Of a DNA stretch of 64,000 bases, positions 1-12,337 are shown in pieces. Position numbers and translations under genes: made by a program. How positions within the stretch are numbered: position 1 is the first letter of the stretch; every line of letters begins with the position of its first letter. The stretch lies in assembly GCA_029891345.1 (NCBI GenBank), contig CM057003.1, positions 6,986,709 through 7,050,708 on the forward strand, read 5' to 3'. The notes beneath the pieces were generated by a model. The model was not told the origin of the DNA. It did not search any database and worked only from the letters and a program-made list of their open reading frames with translations. The stretch is from Dryococelus australis. Its lineage: Eukaryota > Arthropoda > Insecta > Phasmatodea > Phasmatidae.

Positions 1-3000
1 TAGCTATCGGGCGCAGGTGATATGGGTTTTAATCTCGGTCGGGCTTACGATTTTCCTTTATATCACTGCCCCCACTAATGCATAGCTATCTGGCGCAGGT
101 GAATATGGGTTTTTAATCTCGGTCGGGCTTACGATTTTCCTTTATATCACTGCCCCCACTAATGCATAGCTATCGGGCGCAGGTGATATGGGTTTTAATC
201 TCGGTCGGGCTTACGATCCGTGGCTACGTTCCTTTATTCACGCCCATAGCTGTTGGCAGTATATGTTTACTGGCTACATTCCTTACTGCCCAATGCTACG
301 GCGAGTATGGGTTTTCGGCTACGATTTCTTTTATGCCCCACTAATCTATATGGCGCGTGTAGGTTTATCCGTGCTTACGTTCTTATTCACTGCCCTAAGC
401 AATTGGCGAGGTGATAGTTTAATCTCGTGGGCTTACGATTCTTACACCCACAGCAGTATGGGGAGTTATCCGTGCTTACGATTTTCTTTATATCACGCCC
501 CACAATATATCGCGCAGTATAGGGTTTATCTCGGCGGCTACGATTTTCTAATCATGCCAATGCTATGGGAGGTGTTTTTTAATCCGTCGGCTTACGATTC
601 TTTATCACTGCCCACTAATGCTAGATCGGCGCAGTGATATGGTTTAATCTCGGGGTCGATTTTCTTATATCATCCCACAAGCTGCTATCGGCGCGTGTAG
701 GTTTTAAATCCGGGTTACGATTTCCTTTATATATGCCCACAATCTAGCTATCGCGAGGTGATATGGTTTAATCCGTGGCTTACGATTCCTTTAACACTGC
801 CCCCACTAATGCTAGTACGCGCAGGTGATATGGGTTAATCTGGTCGGCTTACGATTTTCCTTTATATCACTGCCCACAATGCTAGTATCGGCGCAGGTGA
901 TATGTTTAATTCGGTCGGCTTACGATTTTCTTATCACTGCCCACTAATGCAGCTATCGGCGAGGTGTATGGTTACGTTCCCTAATCATACTATCGCGGTG
1001 ATATGGTTTTAATCTGGGCACATTCCTATATACGTCCCCCACAATGCTAGATGCCGTATATGTTTATATCTCGGCGGCTACGATTTTCCTTTATCCTGCC
1101 CAGTAATGATTTATCTCGCGGGTAGTTTTTAATCTCGCTGCATACATTTCCTTAAATACTGGCCTTTAATCTGTCGGGCTACGGATTTCTTTTGACTTCG
1201 GCTTACGATTTCCTATGATATGCCTATAATCATGGTTAGGATTTTGTTTTAACTCGTCCGCTACATTTTCTTATCCGTGCATGTAATCGTCGTCGGCTAG
1301 ATTTTTTAATCACGCCCGGCTTGAGTTCTTGATTGCATATATTGTATCCCGTGTTGGGCTCTCGGTTCGATTTTCTTATATCTGCCCCCACTAATGCTTG
1401 AGTTGGTTATTGGTTTTACGTTTTCCTTTATTCTGCCCCTAATCTCTATCAGCCAGTGCTGGTTTTACAATGGTGGCTATCGTGCAAGGATATGGGTTTA
1501 ATCCGGCGGGCTTGGATTTTCCTTTTATCACTCCCCCACTCAAGATAGCTATCGGGCGATGTAATGGGTTTTAATTCGGTCGGGCTTACGATTTTCCTTT
1601 TATCCGGCGCCCCCCTTAATGCATAGCTATCGGGCGCAGTGATATGGGTTTTAATCTCGGTCGGGCTTACATTTTCCTTTATATCACGCCCCACTAATGC
1701 ATAGTATCGGGCGCAGGTGATATGGGTTTTTAATCTCGTCGGCTTAGATTTCTCTTTTATATCCGCCCCACATATGCATAGATCATCTGGCGCAGGTGAT
1801 ATGGGTTTTAATCTCGGTCGGCTTACGATTTTCCTTTATATCACTCCCCCACTAATGCGTAGCTATCGGGCGAAGGTGTAGGGTTTTAATCTCGGTCGGG
1901 CTTACATTTCCTTATATCACTGCCCCACTAATGCTTAGCTATCTGGGCCAGGTATATGGTTTTAATCTCGGCGGTGCTTACGATTTTCTTTATATCACTG
2001 CCCCACTAATGCTCTATCGGCGCCCAGGTGATATGGGTTTTTAATCGGTCGTCCTTACGATTTTCCTTTATACTGCCACCCATCTAATGCATAGCTATCT
2101 GGCGCAGGTTGATATGGGTTTTAATCTCGGTCGGGCTTACGATTTTCCTTTATATCACTGCCCCCACTAATGCATAGCTATCGGGCGCAGGTGATATGGG
2201 TTTTAATCTCGGTCGGGCTTACGATTTTCCTTTATATCACTGCCCCCACTAATGCATAGCTATCGGGCGCAGGTGATATGGGTTTTAATCTCGGTCGGGC
2301 TTACGATTTTCCTTTATATCACAGCCCCCACTAATGCATAGCTATCTGGCGCAGGTGATATAGGTTTTAAACTCGGTCGGGCTTACGATTTTCCTTTATA
2401 TCACTGCCCCCACTAATGCATAGTTATCTGGCGCAGTTTATATGGGTTTTAATCTCGGTCGGGCTTACGATTTTCCTTCAAATCACAGCCCCCACTAATG
2501 AATAGCTATCGGGCGCAGGTTATATAGGTTTTAATCTCGGTCGGGCTTACGATTTTCCTTTATATCACTGCCCCCACTAATGCGTAGCTATCTGGCGCAC
2601 TTGATATGGGTTTTAATCTCGGTCGGGCTTACGATTTTCCTTTATATCACTGGCCCCATTAATGCATAGCTATCGGGCGCAGGTGATATAGTTTTTAATC
2701 TCGGTCGGGCTTACGATTTTCCTTTATATCACTGCCCCCACTAATGCGTAGCTATCTGGCGCAGGTGATATGGGTTTTAATCTCGGTCTGGCTTACGATT
2801 TTACTTTATATCACAGCCACACTAATGCGTAGCTATCTGGCGCAGGTGATATGGGTTTTAATCTCGGTCGGGCTTACGATTTTCCTTTATATCACAGCCA
2901 CACTAATGCGTAGCTATCTGGCGCAGGTGATATGGTTTTAATCTCGGTCTGGCTTACGATTTTACTTTATATCACAGCCACACTAATGCGTAGCTATCTG

Positions 3001-3058
3001 GCGCAGGTGATATGGGTTTTAATCTCGGTCGGGCTTACGATTTTCCTCTATATCAACC
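1..3058. repeat. Satellite array, 81-82 bp unit
   Basis: About 37 head-to-tail copies of an 82-bp unit that begins tagctatcgggcgcaggtga and ends cactaatgca. Copies at 1-250 and 2100-3058 are nearly identical, with a few shared variants such as tatctggcg for tatcgggcg and an 81-bp form with agccacac near 2749-2991. Copies between about 250 and 2050 are full of small deletions in homopolymers and vary in length. The array ends abruptly at about 3058, where it meets unrelated sequence. It runs off the left edge of the window. Short frames through it are a by-product of the 81-bp form being divisible by three. Confidence 0.95.
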
Positions 3059-3304
3059 GAAAGTGTTTGATGCACGTAGAGCCAAACAAATTTTCAGTTG
3101 CGCCAACCGAATATTTGTCTGGGGCAACTAGGTACGGACAACAGAATGATTTTGTTTCAGCAAACCAAATATTTCATTTCCCCATTACGAACAATTGATT
3201 GGGTTGCGCCAAACAAAGTTCGTTAGATTCAACGAAACCCTCATCTCAGCGCATCACTTTTGAACTATGTATCCTAACCTACCTAACACGATCCTCTAAA
3301 CTAA
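3059..3304. other. Unique spacer
   Basis: Single-copy-looking DNA between the satellite and the first MITE. I see no gene or repeat in it. Confidence 0.5.
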
Positions 3305-3830
3305 GGCCGTGTCCGAAATAGCAGATTCTGTTGACGGAATTATCACGTGGCCAGATTTTGTGTACAAAAATGGTGACGTATTTGGTATTTTGGTATTTCG
3401 CATTTTGTATCTAGCGGATGCTTGCGAAAATACAAAATGAAAAACATCAGCGCCATGTTGGTTTTTGCATTTGAAACACATGCGTGAATGCGTGAATAAA
3501 ACGTTTTTTTAAAAACAAATTAGCTGTTCATAAAAAAAAAAAAAGAAGTAAGTGTTGTGCTTCGTTTATATATTTCGCAAAAAAAAATTTTTAAGTCGTT
3601 GTTGCATAAATTATTATTTTCTTGCTAATTAACATATTCGCCGCGTTCTAGTGATGATTTTAGAAATATCACGTCCATTTTAAGTATTAAATTTCTGTAA
3701 AAAAAACTTCACTGTTAATGTAAAAATGAGTTGCCGTGAGTGCTAAACGAGTGACTGTCGGCAACGTCCGAAATAAAGCTTACGAAATGACTAATTACAA
3801 AATAACGAATTTGTAATTTCGTACACGGCC
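3305..3830. mobile_element. Harbinger-like MITE, copy 1
   Basis: Terminal inverted repeats of about 16 bp: ggccgtgtccgaaata at the left and the complement of aatttcgtacacggcc at the right. The flanks on both sides read taa, a 3-bp target duplication. The interior is AT-rich, has no transposase frame, and contains a second internal cgtccgaaat motif near the right end. A diverged copy lies at 6574-7097. Short GG-starting TIRs with 3-bp TNA duplications fit the PIF/Harbinger superfamily. Assignment is by structure only. Confidence 0.75.
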
Positions 3831-3959
3831 TAACCTAGTACAGCAGGCGAATGTGCTCGCTTTCACGCGTGCTTTGCTGGTAACCATGGTCGTGATAATT
3901 GTACACGCGATGCATGGACATAAAATGGTCAGAAAGGAAGCAGGGTTATAAAAACAGCT

Positions 3960-4540
3960 CCCTTGACAGTCTATATAGTCTAGTACCTTAACAGTCTATA
4001 TAGTCTAGTACCTTGACATTCTATATAGTCTAGTACCTTAACTGTCTATATAGTCTAGTACCTTGACAGCCTATATAGTCTAGTACCTTAACAGTCTATA
4101 TAGTCTAGTACCTTAACAGTCTATATAGTCTAGTACCTTAACAGTCTATATAGTCTAGTACTTGACAGTCTATATAGTCTAGTACCTTAACAGTCTATAT
4201 AGTCTAGTACCTTAACAGTCTATATAGTCTAGTACCTTAACAGTCTATATAGTCTAGTACCTTAACAGTCTATATAGTCTAGTACCTTAACAGTCTATAT
4301 AGTCTAGTACCTTGACAGTCTATATAGTCTAGTACCTAACAGTCTATATAGTCTAGTACCTTAACAGTCTATATAGTCTAGTACCTTAACAGTCTATATA
4401 GTCTAGTACCTTAACAGTCTATATAGTCTAGTACCTTAACAGTCTATATAGTCTAGTACCTTAACAGTCTATATAGTCTAGTACCTTAACAGTCTATATA
4501 GTCAAGTACCTTAACAGTCAAATAGTCTAGTACCTTAACG
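3960..4540. repeat. Minisatellite, 25-bp unit, about 23 copies
   Basis: Near-identical head-to-tail copies of a 25-bp unit (core acagtctatatagtctag followed by tacctta or taccttg). Copies differ mainly by a/g at one site and by single-base deletions. The unit contains an internal palindromic ctatatag. It lies between two copies of the same Harbinger-like MITE. Confidence 0.97.
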
Positions 4541-6190
4541 TTGTGTTGGAAGTTAGCGCGACGTTAAGTTTTGCGGCCACTGAATCTTTAGCTTCTGCTG
4601 GTTCTGTGCAAACATAAATTCATAATAACTGGCGAATACGAAACATGTTAACGTCCCTAAAACGTTTAGTTTTACTTGATAGACGCAATAATTTAGCGAC
4701 AGTGTCTATGGCAGGAGAATACAAGCAGGAATTCAAAGTTCATCTGAAGCTCTGGTTTGAAAAGAACACAAAAACGGTGAACAGCTGAGATTCACGAATA
4801 CAGTCGCAGAATTATTACGAACCAACGTATACTTAACTGTAGAAATTTTTTAAGTTAAACTTGCAAGTAATTTTAATCATGTCAGGGTAGTCTTCCCAAG
4901 AAACGTTTGGAAAAACCTACTCTACAACCAATCATACGTATTCATACTAACGTCTAGACTAGTATATCAGAACACTACAACCAGTTATTTCAAACTAATT
5001 AATAGAAATCGGTGTTGTAAATATACTTTTTTAGAATATCAGAGGCAAAATAAATGATTTAAAGGCAAGACGAGAATTGATATAAATGCTGTGTGTTTGT
5101 AGCAGCGATATAGGATGATTGTGAGCAGAATATTTCACCTGTACCATATTATTTTAATATCTGCAGTTCCATAGCAATGAGGTAGTAATTCAAACGGGTA
5201 GGTTCTCTGACCTCATAACATGAAAAACTTAACGTTTTACAGGCAGTCAAGTAAAATAGAAACCCTAAACAATGATTATCACTAGCGCAGTTGATTCGAG
5301 CTTTGTTCGTTACACTTAACCCAACATGTTTACAGTACAACAATCTCAAAACGAAGTGCTGACAGAGCCTACGTAGAGAGTTAAACGAAAAAAAAAAAAA
5401 AATTACATGAGTTTATGAAAAACAAATCATACGTAGGTCTGTCACGACTGTGACGTCACATGTGAATGACTGTGCGTTTCCTCTCGTACTCATGTTTACC
5501 GTGGACCGCGCCACTTGAAATTGCATTAAAGTGCCTCCGGTAATTCTCCTCCATCCTCTCAACTCATCAAACACGCCGACAGCGCCAGGAAAACAAAGCT
5601 AATCCATTTACAAACTCCTGCAGCGAAAGCGAAAATTTCCCGGATGTTCGCGTGCACGCGCCAAGAGCCCACGCGGCATAAATTTAACGCTAATTGAAGG
5701 CCGCAGTTTTTTTTTTTTTTTTTTTGGAAGCTGGCATAAGAGAACGAAGATAGCGCAGTGTTAAGCGACGGCTTTGCTAACTTCGTGAACAAATATTAAG
5801 CCAGAGCGATCCATTCCTTCAGCACGATAGGAAATATCTACACAGAAATGCATCGCTTGAGTGAAATATTAGTTTACAAGGTTGGCAGAAACCGCTTGGT
5901 GACAATGCTCTTTCTAGTTTTTTTTTTTTTTTCGATATTAACATCCAAAATCATATAGACATCAATGATGAACGTAGCATTAATTTGTGCCTCACGCGTT
6001 TTTTTAATCCAGGGAATTTTTCGAAACTGGTATCCTGCACTCGCTAGTACCCTTGTGCGCTAGCAATTTCGTTCCCTTTTGCCTTGTGAATATGGATACC
6101 TAGAGAAATAGAAAAGCACATTAAACCTCATACTGAAGTCGAACTGCGTTATCTTTTACATATAATTCTCCCAGCCCGAAGTAGGCCTAC
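4541..6190. other. Intergenic DNA, no gene seen
   Basis: AT-rich stretch with an A tract at 5388-5401 and T tracts at 5707-5725 and 5918-5932. Frames in it are short and have no recognisable motif. Confidence 0.6.
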
Positions 6191-6195
6191 GTGAG

Positions 6196-6370
6196 GCCCG
6201 CTGTGGTGCAGTAGTAGATCACTTGCCTCCCGCCAGAGCGAACCAGGTTCGATTCCAGACGGGGTCACCCAGATTTCCACGAGGAGGAGACGTGGCAGAC
6301 GTTGCCGTTGGTCGACTGGTTGTCTCGGGGCTCTCCCGTCTATTCCGCCTTTTTCATTCCATAGTGGCTT
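6196..6370 (+). mobile_element. tRNA-derived SINE, truncated copy
   Basis: The head resembles the A box (ctgtggtgcagtagtagatc) and B box (ggttcgattcc) of a tRNA gene. It is followed by the body shared with the SINEs at 44675 and 46540 (gtcgactggttgtctcggggctctcccgt). The 3' third of the family consensus, including the ggctctcaagacc hairpin, is missing or diverged. Confidence 0.7.
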
Positions 6371-6573
6371 CATCTTCACCCGATTTCGCCGTCACGGGCG
6401 TTCAGTATCTCGCTGCGAAGCACCCACCCGAACCTTTATACAACAGCACGCATGCTTGTGAAACCTTGAGAGTTACCTCATGTGATGTTCCTGGTGATTT
6501 CATTTTGATTGTCGTCGAGGTAAAAATGACTGCACCAAGTACTGATGAAATTCTTGTGGCTAGGATACTCTCA

Positions 6574-7097
6574 GACCGTGTCCGAAATGGCAGAATTTGT
6601 TGACAAAATGATCACTGGGCTCTAATTTGCATGCAAAAATGGTGACATATGTGGTTATTTGGTATTTGGTATTTTGTATCTATCTGATGTTAGCAAAAAG
6701 ACAAAATTGCAAAATTCCCGACATGTTGGTTTTGACCTTTAAATACGTACGCGATTGCATAATTAAAACTTAAAAAAAAAAAAAAAAACAAATCAGTGTT
6801 CATAAAATACTATACACATGTTTTAAAAAGCATGTTGTGCTTTGTTTATATATTTCGCTACATTTTTTTAAAGTTGTTATTGCATAAATAATTATTTTCT
6901 TATTTAATAATATATTCGCAGCATTCCAGTAGAGAATCACGTCCGTTTTATAAATTAAATTTAGATAAATATAATTTTCACTGTTGTAAAAATACGTTGC
7001 CGCGAGTGTTAAAACAGTTGACTGTCGAAAACGTCCGAATTGAAAGTTACGAAATATAAAATTATAAAATAACGAATCTTTCATTTCGGGCACTGCC
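6574..7097. mobile_element. Harbinger-like MITE, copy 2
   Basis: Same family as 3305-3830. The left end is gaccgtgtccgaaatgg and the right end is the complement of a TIR (atttcgggcactgcc). Both flanks read tca, giving a 3-bp duplication. The interior matches copy 1 along its length with many substitutions and an A tract at 6771-6788. No coding capacity. Confidence 0.72.
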
Positions 7098-7464
7098 TCA
7101 GGCCCGATTCTGACGTGAATAGCGCTTTGGGCGCGCAATGAACAGTTCAGATGTACCAGCATCGCTCTTACTGCTATTAATATTTCATGCAAATACAAAT
7201 CAGGGGCGTATCTAGCAGCTTTACTTAATTACAATATATTTATTCAGCATTCTAAATTAAACTTTTATATATTTTTTGTAATTTTTCACTTGCTCAGGCA
7301 TTGCGCCCCGAACCTCATGCGCCCGTGGGCACGTGTTCAATGCGCCCTGGTGTAAAATCGGACCTGGATACTCTAAAGTCGAAAAATTGATCAATAAAAC
7401 AAATATAGAAGATGAGTTCCTGTAGACAACCGTGTCCATGGCTATCGCATATGCGCTTGTGAAG
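7098..7464. other. Intergenic DNA, no gene seen
   Basis: Unremarkable AT-rich sequence between the Harbinger-like MITE and a SINE. Confidence 0.5.
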
Positions 7465-7703
7465 AGTGGAGTGGAGAGGTCTGGGCGGCTCTTAACATCG
7501 GGGTCTTGAGAGCCGATGAGGGCGAAGTGAGGTGAGTATGGAGCAGCACCGGAATGCAAGGGCAAGGGGAGCGGGAGATCCCCGAGAAAACCCGCCGACC
7601 AGTGGTATCGTCCGGCACGACTCCCCCGCCGGGAATCGAACCCGATTCGTCTTGGTTGGGGGGGGGGGCGTGAATAGTCTAACCGCTACACCACCGAGGC
7701 CCC
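7465..7703 (-). mobile_element. tRNA-derived SINE, full-length copy
   Basis: Read on the minus strand it starts with a tRNA-like head (gtggtgtagcggttagac as A box, gggttcgattcccgg as B box) and ends with the family hairpin ggctctcaagacc...cttaagagccgcc. A run of ten G at 7659-7668 interrupts the head between the boxes. Its head end abuts the 3' piece of a family A MITE. Confidence 0.88.
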
Positions 7704-7790
7704 TATATGGCGGAAGAATATACAACGTGCATACAAGTAGATCTTAAGCAGGGCTTTCAAATATGCTCAGTTTACCATTAACAGTTTATA
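7704..7790. mobile_element. Family A MITE, terminal fragment
   Basis: Matches the last 85 bp of family A: gcggaagaatatac, gtagatcttaagcagggctttcaaa, then a diverged terminus (gtttaccattaacagttta). The rest is missing, apparently lost or displaced at the SINE junction. Confidence 0.75.
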
Positions 7791-9215
7791 GCATATTATA
7801 TAGTCCAGTTTTGACCGTTCCTTCTGGGCGCTACACTTCTTTTTAACAGACGTAATTCACCATAATTCACAAGGAATCTCCAATGAGCATTATTTCACTA
7901 AATTAAATTATTGATTCGTCTGTAGATTACAGGAGGTCATTAGATTATATACTAATCATTATTTATTTCTTATTACAAGTGCATTAGTTTGTTTTTCCTG
8001 AACACGCTCTCGGTGGTAGACCTTGATAACGTTATTATCATAATGTCGTTTAGAAATAAACCCCTGGAGACACACTCCTATTAGAGTATGTGTTGATAAT
8101 TGCAAAACACGGCTTGGCTTTTGCAATAATACTGGCAATCCAGAATGATAGTAGATTATGTTAGCACAGCGCAGCGTATGCAGGTCGATTTATTGATTTC
8201 CGCAGGGGCCATCTATGCGACAGAATAAAAATATATTCGTGTTTGTGCGGTTTGTTGTAACAGTGGTCTGTTCCCACTGTCTAAAGACGTACGCCTTTTA
8301 AAATTAACTTAAAACATTCTCTGGCGGCGTTCGGGGCCATTTTGCCCTGCTAACCTTGCAGTCTTGTCAAATTTCCAGGCGGTGGCACCCTTCGCTCAAG
8401 CGAATATCTCGACTTTTAAAGTGATTTCCGAGCCCGAGCGGAGGGGCCACGTTAGATAGTCGACGGGATGGCGCGAGCAAACGGCATTAGCGAAGGGATG
8501 CCCGGGGCCCAGCTGCTCTGACGTCAATCTGATGGGGTCACGCCAGCCAACAGTCGCCCTCCCGTCATCCACCGATCCCCAACCCCCTCTCGCACCTTTT
8601 CCACCCAGCCAACCGTCGCCCTCCGCCGAAAGTCGTTTAGCCCGCGGCTTTCACACGTCAGCACGTTCGCAACGCCCGGGGGAGAATCGATTACTTTAAA
8701 ATCGATTGTTCACAGAGGTGATAAGTACACAGATGCGGTAATGGTGTGGCGGATCCTTTCATTTGGAAGTAACTTTTCCCTGATGGGCTGCGTAAGCCTT
8801 TGGGAAACGGTCCTTGGCGTCTGTTTTGGCTAGTGCATTCTGAGAAAGGTTCCTCCATTGGTTGCGCTGCGTGTAGTTTACCAGGCGCTCATTGGCGAAC
8901 AACATTTTGCAGGCGTTTGCGGCTGGATTTCGCGGAATAAGCGGATGTTTCACCTCCACTCTCTTACGTACTCTATGGCGTGTGTTTGCACTTTGAAAAC
9001 CACATGGTCATCAACCGGCTGTGAAAACTATGAAATCGGGCCTCTTACCTTTTCACTTTTTAATGCAGTATCATAACCTAACTAGACCACCTAAACTCGC
9101 GTGGAGTAGTTAGCAAGAATGTCCTCTTATCATTTAAACTAATCTAGAACACTCGGTAAAAAAAGAGTTTGAAGCCATTTTCGTGATTTGATGGTTTGGA
9201 ATTTTAACGCGACTT
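7791..9215. other. Intergenic DNA with a GC-rich block
   Basis: No gene recognised. 8330-8690 is clearly more GC-rich than its surroundings and contains an imperfect 18-bp direct repeat (agccaacagtcgccctcc near 8547 and agccaaccgtcgccctcc near 8608). Frames in the block are short and have no known motif. Confidence 0.5.
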
Positions 9216-9457
9216 ATAAGACTGTTCGTGGTAAAGTGAGCAGCTGTGAAGCCCTAGTAACTTTTTCCTTTCAGCCATTTTTTATCCTTTAGCCACCTTT
9301 TTAAAAAATATTACCATGTAAGTGACAAACACAGTGCGTATATTCCACCTCACTCGAAGGTTTGCGTCTAAGGATAAAATAAAATATATATATATAAACT
9401 ATTATTCCAGACGAGAGGGCTTTCAAAAAAGCGCACTTTACTGTGAATATCATATAA
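9216..9457. mobile_element. Family B MITE
   Basis: About 240 bp. It starts actgttcgtggtaaagtgagc and ends with the inverted form gcgcactttactgtgaata, flanked by tata. The interior matches other B copies in diverged form, in reverse orientation relative to 29609. No coding capacity. Confidence 0.75.
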
Positions 9458-9727
9458 ATAGGGCCAATGATTTTTCGCTTAAAAATCGTAGCTGACAGTG
9501 AACTTTGATACGATATACACACCTCAGCTGTTGTCGTAACCCCATTGGCTGCTGGTGTTCCCGCATTTGAATAAGCCGCTCAAGGTTTTTGTAACCCCGG
9601 CATTGATCCTTCGTGACTCGTGCAGCGCAAACCGTCAACACAGTCCACAACATGTTTCAGCTAATCAGAAAAGCTGGGCGATCCTACAGCGCTTTGAACT
9701 GTATCTTGTCTCGAAATATATTTCACG

Positions 9728-10072
9728 AAATATCACAGCCCCTGCCTGCACATATATTTATGGGTGCACTGAGTAACATTCGCCCAGTAAAGTTGGCACC
9801 GCTGGAAGGAAGGTAGTTCCATATCTTAACGTAGAATAAAACACGTTAGATAACCATTTGGGATAGCTTAAATTATTTACTTTGCTTTTTGTTTCTTTTT
9901 AAATTGACTGAAGTGTAAAAATGAGCAGATTTGTAAAATATTCACTTTTCTAATAATTTGACAGTTTCACTTGATCAACGCATGGATAAAGTGATGAGGC
10001 CCATGGCAGCGTTAAGTTTACATAAGGCGGAAGAATACATAATGTGCTAATTTTACCGCGATTAGCCTATAG
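9728..10072. mobile_element. Family A MITE, one end truncated
   Basis: Family A interior: cagcccctgcctgcacatat, gtaaagttggcaccgctgg, tttcacttgatcaacgcatg. It ends at the diverged terminus attttaccgcgattagcctata. The other terminus is absent. Confidence 0.8.
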
Positions 10073-10989
10073 CCTGGAATACGTACGTGAAAAAGGTGCT
10101 TCAATCACGAACTCCATCTGTACGTGGCAGCAAAATGGAGTCGCGGGCCACAAACTTGCCGCAACGCCTGTTCGCTTACGAACGCCTGGTAATTTAGGCT
10201 ACTTGTCAAGCTGATGTCCGACAGATACGGAATATTTCTCGCCACGCAGAAGGCAATACGACACAACGACCGTTTTCAGAGCCTCGCATCAGTCATCTCG
10301 AAACTGAATACGCCTACCTTAAACAAAACACCAAGCCGTTTCTCTTCTATAGTCTATTCGCGGTTTTTTCACACTTTTTGACGCGAATACGTCTTTAAAT
10401 TTGCAACCGTAGTGGGAGGCAATTCTCCGAAAACCCGATGATAAGAAAATCGGGGGATACAGTTTGGCATTGCAGCTCCGAATCTATCGTCTGCATTCAA
10501 AATTCAATTACACCACTACTTTGCCAAAGGATCAAAGAATACGTTATGCTGAGTGAGGACTACGAATCATCTAACGCTGGAGGGGGGAGGGGAGGCAATT
10601 TTCAGTTCGTTTCGCCACGTCTCATAACTTCCGCATCGTACAACTATTTACTAGGAGAAGCTACGACGCTCGTTTAAAGTTTCAATCTACAGCTCTCGTC
10701 AAGATCAATCGTTCGCGTGTATAAAAATATTTGTGATGTGTGGTTATGGGGAAATTGCATGTGTTTAGTGAAAACACAATTTCGGCATATACTCGTCAAA
10801 ACGCCAAGACGAAATAGATAAATCGTATACGGTTGGAAAGAGCATCTGAAAAGCAATCCACAGTGATACCCATAAAACCCCATATGATCTAGTGAAGCGG
10901 TGCCGGGAACGTAAAATAAACACCAAGGCGTCCGAGTGCGTCAACGTAGACGTATTCACGTGAAACAAACGGCCGTGTCCCCAACACAG
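10073..10989. other. Intergenic DNA, no gene seen
   Basis: Contains at 10348-10400 a solo piece of a family C end (agtctattcgcggtttttt then cacactttt). No other recognisable feature. Confidence 0.5.
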
Positions 10990-11410
10990 CCAAACCCAAT
11001 TTTTTTTAAATCAAACCTTTGAAAAAACAGCCAATGAATGACGTGCATGCCTGTTTGCTAAACATAGTATGTATCAGAAGCATTTTATACTTCTGTTGAC
11101 ACGAAAGTAAATTATTTTTATATAAATTAAACTTTCATTCTTATTTTATCTATACATTTTAAAAATTTTATTTATAATTAATAAGAATAAAACAGGGAGA
11201 AAATGTGTGAGTTGGTAATACCTCGTAATAAATAGTTCTTATGCAAAATATTATTACTCTGACTGCACACGAATGCGGTGCGTTGTCCCTTTGTTGTAAT
11301 ATTCTAGACTAGGTTAGGTTTTGTTTTCACGGGGCGGAGGAATATCTTGGAAGTAGAACTTTAACAGAGCTTCGGGAAAGTTTGAGGTAACCGTTAATGG
11401 GCTATATAGG
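10990..11410. mobile_element. Family C MITE, reverse orientation
   Basis: Matches the complement of the copy at 11912-12337: aaacctttgaaaaa at the left, then an AT-rich core (gaataaaacagggagaaaat), cacacgaatgcggtgcg, and aatatcttggaagtagaact at the right. About 420 bp, no coding capacity. Confidence 0.75.
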
Positions 11411-11473
11411 CCTATATTATATGTTCCGTGTGTAAGGGGTGTGTGTGTTTTCGATTCACGGGCGTCTAATACT

Positions 11474-11733
11474 AGAGCCCCGAGTATTTCGCGGATTGAG
11501 TTGGCAGAAAGGTAGGCAAGACAGCCGCTCTATACACTCGAGACACCATCGCTAACTTATTGGTTGCTGTTAAACACATACACACACACACAACTTCTTC
11601 CTTCTTATTAGTGGCTCACAGTTAAACGGGGCGTGTCTAAAGAACTGTAGCCCAATCACAACAGTGCGAGAAAATAACAAGTGTTTGGAGTCTATCTCGC
11701 CTCTGAATGAATTCGCGAAATACTCGTGGCTCT
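11474..11733. mobile_element. Short foldback MITE, unrelated to families A to C
   Basis: Terminal 20-bp inverted repeats match at 19 of 20 positions: agagccccgagtatttcgcg at 11474-11493 and the complement of cgcgaaatactcgtggctct at 11714-11733. The 260-bp element lies between two inverted family C MITEs. The interior has a short (CA)n run and no frame. Superfamily unknown. Confidence 0.6.
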
Positions 11734-11911
11734 ATTACCGGACTGAATACATGCCAGTGACGTGACAAAATGCCACTCAGCACCTGGTAACCCCAGCCAA
11801 TAAGATACCGTTCGAAGCTCGCAGTAGCCCATCAGAGCCTACATTGTAGAGCAGCAGTCGCCGTGAAAGTAGATCATGGACTCATTGCACCGCCGAAAGT
11901 GCAACTTGCTT

Positions 11912-12337
11912 ATAGTCCATTCACGGCTACTTCACACTGTTCTAAAGCCCTGCTTAAGTTATACTTCCTGGATATTCCTCCGCCTCGTGCAAACAAAGCT
12001 TAACAAAGTGTAGAAAATTACAGCAGATGGAGAGCGCACCGCATCATTCGCATTCATTGCAATAACATTTTGCATAAGAGCTATTTATTACTAGCCATTA
12101 CTAAAAACACATTTTTCCTCTGTTTTTATTCATACTAATTATAAGTTAAATATTATAATTTATGGATAAAATATCAATTAAATTTTAATTCAACCAAAAA
12201 TAAGGTGTGTATGTATTAAAAGAATTATAAAATGTTTGTGACAGGAAATATGTAAGAAACAATGAAACATGTCATAGGTAGCGTGATTTTTCAAAGGCGT
12301 GATTAAAAAAGTGTGAAGTTACCGGAAATATACTATA
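11912..12337. mobile_element. Family C MITE
   Basis: Starts tatagtccattcacggctac and ends gtgtgaagttaccggaaata. It shares gaagccctgcttaag near its start with family A. The core is AT-rich and carries the tattcatactaattataa segment seen in the other C copies. Confidence 0.85.

Noticed and set aside
162-3198. Overlapping frames in the 82-bp satellite, including a repeated MRSYLAQVIWVLISV-type peptide
   Set aside because: They exist only because the 81-bp variant is divisible by three; they break at every indel and have no start or splice context.
3960-4540. CRISPR array
   Set aside because: Units are contiguous 25-mers with no variable spacers, in a eukaryotic context.
7257-7725. Protein-coding frames of 77-102 codons
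   Set aside because: They lie over the SINE, and similar frames recur in every SINE copy.
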